In this document: positions 57,551-64,000 of the stretch, piece after piece
Position numbering within the stretch: position 1 is the first letter of the stretch
Layout of the letters: each line of letters opens with the position of its first letter
Assembly (NCBI GenBank): GCA_024509875.1
Contig: JAMPIV010014838.1
Coordinates: 310,001 to 374,000 of the forward strand
DNA: 64,000 nucleotides
Origin: Oreohelix idahoensis
Taxonomy: Eukaryota; Mollusca; Gastropoda; Stylommatophora; Oreohelicidae
Reading direction: 5' to 3'
Program-made: the position numbers and the translations under genes
Notes under the pieces: generated by a model
The model's input: the letters and a program-made list of their open reading frames with translations, nothing else
What the model was told of the DNA's origin: nothing
Databases searched by the model: none

Positions 57551-59231
57551 TCATGTTTCTTTGATGACAATGGAGCTGCCCTGATCGGTGCCCTCTGTAT
57601 GGTTGATGTGTTCAGTTTCCTCTTCTTCTTCCATAGTCCAGTTTCTACTCAAAAAATCTGCTCCGACGTTTTGTTTTCCCGGAATATATTCCACTTTAAA
57701 AGAGTACACGCTTAGTAGCAACGCCCACCGCATGATTCTTGCGTTAAACTCCTTATTTGCCCCAAGAAAGACTAAGGGAGCGTGGTCTGTCTGCACCGTG
57801 AAAGATACTCCGTAAAGAAATTCATGGTGTTTTTTTATCCCCTGAATTAGTGCCAGACATTCTCTTTCAACTGTGGAATAGTTACGTTCAGCCGTGTTCA
57901 GTTTACGGCTGCCATACGCAACTGGGAATAGCAGATTCGGATCGGTGTCATCTGCTTGAAGCAGGGTTGACCCGATGCCCTGACCTGAAGCGTCGACCCG
58001 TAATATAAAAGGTTTCTTGAAGTCAGGTAGCCTCAAAATGGGGTATCCGGACAGTTGTTCTTTTAAAGTGACGTATGCTTATTCGCACTTGGAATCCCAA
58101 ATAACCCGGTCAGGTCGCTCTTTTTTTGTAAGGTCAGTAAGGGGTGCTGTTAATCCGTTGAAATTTTTGATGAATTTTTGATAATATGCACATAGTGATA
58201 GGAAAGAGCGGGTGTCTTTGTTCGTTCGGGGCCTCTTTGCTGCAACTACTTTCTCAATATTCTTGGTGACAGGCCACATGCAGCCTTGAGAAATGGTATG
58301 CCCCAGGAAGTCTAGCTTTTCAAACCCGATGAGACATTTGCTAGGTCTAGCAGTGAGACCAGTTTCCTGTAGTCTCCCGAGGAGCATGGCAACCGTAGCA
58401 ATATGTTCATCGTAGTTTTCCGATGCAATTAGTATGTCATCCATGAAATTATGGATATGGGGACTTTGCAAAGGTTCTTAAAGTTTCCTCATCAATCTGG
58501 TGAAGACTCCTGGTACGTTGTGCAATCCGAACGGCATCACATTGAAGGTATAGTGTCCTTTACTGGTGCTGAAAGCTAACCAGGGTTTAACTTCCTCCTT
58601 GACTGGTATTTGGTAATAACCTTTACTCAGGTCAATCTTGGAGAAAATTCTTGCCTTGCTAAGCTTGGTGAACAGTTCAGAAGCGCTCTGTAAAGGTTCG
58701 GGCTGGAATTCCGTTACTGTGTTAAGTAAACGGTAATCGATGCACAGCCGAACTTCCTTATTGGGCTTCTGCAACAGTACTACACTCGAACTGTAAGGAG
58801 AGGTGGACTCGCTAATAATTCCTGCTTGACGTAGCTTGTCTATTTCTCCGCGTAGTGCATCAGCTTTAGCGTACGGAATGGGGTAAACTCTGGTTCGAAC
58901 AGGGGTCTCGTTTGTTAATTTCATATAAAATTGTATGAGATTTGTTCGACCAGGTACATCCGTTAAGACTGCAGTGTACTGTTTCAGTAGCGCCTTGGTT
59001 TCTGTCTGTTGAGCTTCCGAGAGATTGTCGCCGAATTTGACATCTTTAAAGGATACTGTTTGTTGCAATGGATACTCCATGCAACTATCATCCTCTTCCT
59101 CGTCTTCCGTTGCTATGGCGACCGCCAGGAGATGTTCGGAGGACGGCACTGGTCTTTCCAAGTATTTCTTAAGCAGGTTTACGTGAAAGACCTTCTCCTT
59201 TCCTTTAATGGAGATCTTGTAATTAGTGCTG
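57551..59231 (-). pseudogene. RT and RNase H of element C, two premature stops
   Basis: One frame from 59239 to 57551 with TAA stops near 58478 and 58079. It starts with the last part of the integrase C-terminal module (KGKEKVFHVNLLKKYLERP), then RT: ALRGEIDKLRQAGIISEST, CIDYRLLNTV, IDLSKGYYQIPV, NVMPFGLHNVPGVF, the catalytic NFMDDILIAS and FLGHTIS, then RNase H: RVDASGQGIGSTLL, VERECLALIQGI, QTDHAPLVFLG and KQNVGADFLSRN. Catalytic residues are kept, unlike element A, whose RT box is YLED. The stops are point changes, not frameshifts. Confidence 0.87.
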
Positions 59232-59827
59232 TGTCGCATAGAGATTTATGATCAATAAATTTTCTATATTCTTTTCTTTTCTACCCGTGTCCTCTACTTA
59301 ATTATCGCTCTTTTATCCTTTTCCTGTTTTTCGCATTCGTTCGTTTGCGACAAAAATATAACTTTCCCATTCTGACTTTTGCCGTTTCTTTTCTCATACT
59401 AGTAACGCATTTCATTGCGTAAGATGTCAGTCCCTGGATGAGAACGAAATAGTGTGAGAATTCGTCTCGCCAGACAAAGAGAGCAGACATTTGTCTACAT
59501 TTTCATCTGGCACGAGTTTTTCTTCGGCTAGTTTCTCGGCGTGAGGTATGGAAGGCGCCAGTCTGCATCGCTCAGAAAAGAGACATGTTGAAGTAGGTGT
59601 GAAGACGCGTTTTGGCAGTTATGGCCAGCGTCTAAGTTAATGTGAAGTGTTAAGAGATAGAGGGAGAGAGAGAGAGAGAGAGAGACCGGCGCTATTGCGG
59701 TTTTTGAAATAGCGTGGGATCCTTTGTCTGTTTCATATATCTACCCCGTAGTTTAAACTTGATTTCATTCAGTTCTCCTAAATTTGCAGTAGACAGGTCG
59801 TTTCGTGCTAAGAGAATAAGCTGTATA

Positions 59828-60104
59828 AAAAAAAAGGTAAAGGAACCCGTTACACGCCCATTGAGGCATATTGGGAATATGGTGTTAGGCCCATATTATC
59901 TTGACCGTCGGCACACTAGGGGTGATGTGGTCGGCATCACGCCGGCCGCCTTAACCTTCCCAGAGTTGCTCTGGTACCCATTTGGGGCTGGGTCGACCCA
60001 GGAGCCGTTTGTGGCCTAAAAATTTCCCACCTCATCTGGGGATCGAACCATAGACCACTGCGCTACGAAGCCAGTGCACTAACCACTATGCTACCGCGGC
60101 TCCT
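59828..60104 (-). mobile_element. tRNA-derived SINE
   Basis: On the minus strand the head reads GGAGCCGCGGTAGCATAG, then TGGTTAGTGCACTGGCTTCG and a B box GGTTCGATCCCC, a clear tRNA-like promoter, followed by a 150-bp body. Flanked by the 13-bp TSD AATAAGCTGTATA (59815-59827 and 60105-60117). The sense strand ends in a T run (A run at 59828-59836 on plus). Confidence 0.9.
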
Positions 60105-61743
60105 AATAAGCTGTATAGCGAAGTCTTAATTTGTTCTCGACAATTTTGCCGAGCTTCTAGACTACCAATAAATATAAGCGTATAATTCTAAGTTTGTGCG
60201 ATCGCCTGTAGTTCTGTCTGGAGGTAAATATATTATATATCTAGTAGTGTTGAGTGATTCAGTGATAACCGCTTATTTCATTTTACTAGTTAGATTTATG
60301 TGCAGAAGTAATTAAATTGTAAGTCTGTTATATTCTCTAGCTGACGTGTTTCAGTGGATAGCAAAATAAATTATAATTTCTAGCTTAAACTCATGCAGCT
60401 ATAAATAAATTTTATTAAATTGCTAGTAATCAGTCGAGAATATTTTAAACTAACTTATAACTGCACTGATTTATCATTGAGTATTGACGAAATACGTATG
60501 TATTTCTAATTCATGATGATTGATTTTATGAATATAACTTATTTCACGGGAGTTTTAAACGATAAGTCAAGCTCTCCGCTTGCAGTTTATAATGTAAGTT
60601 ATAACCGAAGTGAATAGTATGTATAAGTATTTTATATGTTGTTTTTCTTTATTCAGTGAAACTGGGGTAGCCCAACTCTACCAGCGTTTTAGTACTGAGA
60701 AATATCTGTGAAGAACAAAAAACATTTTTTTCTTAAAGACTTGGGTGTATAAAGTAAAACCTGTCTGGCATTGCGTTGGCATCCAGAACGACAGAGTACC
60801 CATTACATGAACTTTAAGATTAAATGAAGTAACGGGCCTATCGAGCCAGATTTAATTCTTCCTGAGAAAAACCTCAAGTACATTTCAGCCCTTGTGGCAA
60901 GTAAAATATTACTATCAGTAACATTCCGACGGAGTTTGACAAATTGTGGTGTGACCAAATAAAGTCCTATACTGAGAGAAGGCACCGACCTGACATTCCT
61001 AGTTACTAGAAATCTAAGCTATTGACACTTTGCTCGCTGTTAACGTTCGTGCCTGGACAATTTTAAGATGACCTAAACAGACATCCTAAAATAAGAATAA
61101 CCAAGGAAACGTTCCCTGAAGTAGTGAATTTAACCTATATTTGTGGAGCTGGGGTTTCCTTGGCCAAAACTAACCCTGGAGATTCTGTACGAGCATGTCC
61201 TAAAAATTGTTTTTCCAGAAGTTGCTACCAAAGCTGTAAGTACGAATGCAAGCTAGTGATCACGGCTGACTGAATAGAGTGAATGCAGGACTGAGTGATT
61301 CCTTTATTGTTGTATTTTGGCACCCATTTTGCTGTCTTAAATTTCTTTATGCAAGTTTTTTGTTGCTAACAATATTTTCCTTAGGATAGATTAGAGTATC
61401 AAAGTCTCTTCATACCTTTAAAGGGAAATCTTAGACTATAGCATATGTATCCGTGACTCTTTGGGGCTATCACTTTTCTTCTAACAGGACTGTGGGCTAT
61501 ACATCGAGGGAAAAGATCATACCTATGGGTCTATCATTCTTGTAGCAATTCATTGACTTTATGACTATTTGTATATGCTTGATGTAATTTTTATGTGTTG
61601 TGATGGAATTTTCTTATGATAATTAAAAATTCACTTAAACTTAATCAGGGTGTCGGTCAGCTCGTTCCAAATTATCTATATTTCCATTGCCATAGTTTCA
61701 CGTCTGTGCGTCTATTGTAGTCACTTATGTGTGTGTGAATGTG

Positions 61744-61850
<107 letters not shown>

Positions 61851-62061
61851 TATATTATAATAGACGGTCTGACAAATCTTAATCTGTTGTAGATGATAGG
61901 CTGACTGAGATAAATCATCTCGAGGGTCAGAGACCGACTCTAATATATTTCCTCCATCTCACTCGTGAAATCGATTTCTACTTATATCTCACTGAACTAT
62001 CACCTGTTTCTATTGCTATTCAGAATGGACCAATCTAAGTCTTAATTCACCTATCACAAAT

Positions 62062-62487
62062 CTACGACATGCGGGAGATCTTTTTAAGGACGGTAAACGG
62101 CCCTTGCCATCCGATGCGAAGTTTGTTGTTTCCGGTTGGAAGTAGCAACAAAACTTTCTCCCCTGGTTGGAGTTCTCTCTCTTTGGCTGTTTTATTGTAT
62201 CGTTGAGCGTGGTTTGCGCGTGCTTTCTTAAGGTTGGTGGTGGCTAGGTCCCATCCTAGTTGTAACCTTTCCTTGAGCTCTGATACATATTTGCTTGCTG
62301 AGACGACTGTCTCGTCAGCCTTTTGGTCTGTCAGTGACCGAAGTAAGGCTTCTAACGGCCCCTTAATAGGTCTGAAGAATAAAAGTGTAGCGGGCGGAAA
62401 TCCTGTAGATGCCTGGAGAACTTCTCTGTAGGCGAATAAAGCTGCAGATATATAAAGGTCCCACTCTTCAGGTTTCTCTTGAGCCAA
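62062..62487 (-). pseudogene. Integrase C-terminal part of element C
   Basis: Follows the core integrase after a one-base insertion near 62475-62487. Blocks: EEWDLYISAALFAYREV, STGFPPATLLFFRPI, LQPGEKVLLLLP and the start of a GPF module (RIGWQGPFTVLKKIS). Its last codons (from about 62069) lie in the solo LTR and are not part of the original protein; the module resumes at 59226. Confidence 0.85.
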
Positions 62488-64000
62488 GCTTACGTAACAT
62501 CATGGTGAGGCTTCCGTTAACACGTTCTACTAACCCACTTCCGGCCGGATTATAAGGGCTTGTGTAGATGTGCTGGTTCCTCAAGATCTTAACGATCTCT
62601 TCCATCAACAGGCTACGGTATGGGGATTTGTTGTCCGTCAAAACGTTTTGAGGGAAACCCAAACGTGTAAATATCTGCACGAGGGCTTCTGCGACATGCT
62701 TGGAATTCGTGCATGTTAGCGGTATATCTTCGGCCCACAAAGTGCAAGTGTCGACTAAGGTCAGGATAAACCTGTGCCTTCTTTTAGTCCTTTCTAAGGG
62801 TCCTAAAATGTCGATTACAACCTGTTGAAATGGTGTCCCCACTACTGGCGCATCGCCCATGGGAATAAAGAGTGTCCGTTGCTTGGGTGCCACACGTTGG
62901 CACTGGGCGCAGGATTTTACGTACCTGATAATCTCAGAGTTCATTCCTGGCCACCAATAGTGAGTTTTTATTCGTTGAATAGTGGCGTTTTGTCCCATAT
63001 GTCCGCTAAAGGGAAGAGAGTGCCCCATTTCTAAGATCTGGCTTCTGTACTGCGTCGGTACTAGGAGCTGGTTATTCCCTGTATCAGGGTCGCCCGTTCT
63101 ACGATACAATACGCCATCCTTCGAAAAGATGTCTCCGTGGTGTCTGGGGTCCTTAGCCATGGGCAGTTTTCTAAAGCAGGGCTCCAGAGTAGGGTCCTTT
63201 TGTTGCGCCTCTTTCAGTTCATTCGGCAACAAATTTGGCGCATGCTCCCTCTCCTTCTTGGTTTGCTCTCTTGTGGTTACCGCTGCCACAATCGGCTCTT
63301 TTTGTCTCCCAACAAACACATATCTACATCCCAGGATAACTGGGTCGATAAGATCATCTATAATGGCTGCTTTAATAACACCTCTGACAAAATCAGAGTG
63401 TATTTCTACCAGTGCGATAGACAGCGTCCTGGGTGCATCACTCTTAAAAACTCCACATAGTTTGACGGTGTCCTCTGTCTCCTGACCGGGTTTGACTAGG
63501 TGCCTGGCGACAATACAGTCAAAAGATAATCCAGTGTCAAAAAGATAAGTTGTTGAGGTACCGTTCAAAATTACAGTTCCTCGCGTTGAGGGTCTGTCCC
63601 CCTCAGGTTGAGAATCACTGACATTGACTCTTCCTTGCGAGGCTGTATGGAAGCATCCGATGCGATTTGGTCCGGTGTGCTTGCCCTGATCAGACGTCCC
63701 TGCTGTAGGGGTCTTTCCCTTGCCTTGTCCTTGGTGGCCGCGCTGCCATGCAGGCTTTGCAGGTTGATCAGGATTGTTGTTGTTGGTGGGATATCGGGTC
63801 TTGTAGAATTTCGATTTTTCTTGGGGAGGTCTCTGGTTATTAGTTTCTCGTTGGTTATAGTGCTGGGAGGAATTAGAAGAATAGGATGACTGTTCTAGAT
63901 TTTGTTTTCGAGATGGCTCATCTGTTAGTTTGCGTTTTGTGATGGGAAGTTTGGCCATTGCATTTGCATAACGTTCAGCCTTATTGAGGATGTCCTCAAG
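62468..64000 (-). pseudogene. Gag end, protease and integrase core of element C (open to window edge)
   Basis: Open frame running past 64000. The region upstream of the ATG at 63958 is also open (gag continues), so the ATG is not the start. About residues 1-115 are basic and Gln/Asn/Lys-rich (nucleocapsid-like). Protease active site LFDTGLSFDCIV near residue 140. Integrase zinc module SGHMGQNATIQRIKTHYWWP with CAQCQ; catalytic Asp in VIDILGPL, Asp in LTDNKSPY and Glu in SGLVERVNGSL. The protease motif is DTG here and DSG in element A. The frame breaks at its C-terminal end near 62475-62487. Confidence 0.87.

Overview
This window looks like nuclear DNA from an animal, probably a marine invertebrate such as a mollusc (inferred from the mix of element types; no diagnostic host gene is present). 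I could not recognise any host protein gene, rRNA or functional tRNA gene. Nearly everything identifiable is a transposable element or a simple repeat. The elements are often nested, and target-site duplications (TSDs) can be read directly for many of them.

Layout. (1) 1-8667, minus strand: a decayed Ty3/gypsy-type LTR retrotransposon A. Its pol order is protease, integrase, RT, RNase H, i.e. integrase BEFORE RT (the Gmr1-type order). Its 3' end is off the left edge and it has a candidate 5' LTR at 6926-8667. (2) 8948-13264, plus: a full-length LINE with endonuclease, RT and RNase H and a 12-bp TSD, followed by a tRNA-derived SINE (13318-13673, minus) and a (GAA)n-tailed SINE (14073-14381). 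(3) 17301-24096, minus: gypsy element B with the ordinary order gag, PR, RT, RNase H, INT, nearly intact. (4) 24643-25168: a 526-bp segment almost identical to 8142-8667. (5) 26.5-34.5 kb: a hAT-type MITE, a truncated RTE-like copy with 11-bp TSD, a SINE, a LINE pseudogene split by a 2437-bp solo LTR, and another RTE-like fragment. (6) 37.2-41.3 kb: a second hAT MITE, a Penelope-like GIY-YIG fragment, a SINE hairpin, a SINE, and a mariner inserted inside a (TA)n tract. (7) 41281-45406, plus: a complete LINE with an uninterrupted reading frame of over 1050 codons and a 10-bp TSD. (8) 46.1-51.2 kb: RTE-like fragments and a rearranged RTE-like copy with an inverted second 5' end. (9) 51188-52875: a DNA transposon with terminal inverted repeats and a possible remnant of a Mutator-like transposase. 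(10) 53060-64000, minus: a second Gmr1-type element C. Its 3' LTR (53060-57519) carries two nested inserts, and its pol is split exactly between integrase and RT by a 2838-bp solo LTR that itself contains a SINE. It runs off the right edge.

How the parts relate. The autonomous elements supply the machinery (RT/endonuclease for LINEs, RT/integrase for LTR elements, DD34D transposase for mariner). The SINEs, MITEs and the deleted LINE derivative at 54316-55854 appear to be non-autonomous users. The (GAA)n 3' tail recurs on the LINE, the deleted LINE, the RTE-like copy and one SINE family. Many reading-frame breaks fall on homopolymer runs, so some may be assembly errors rather than true decay.
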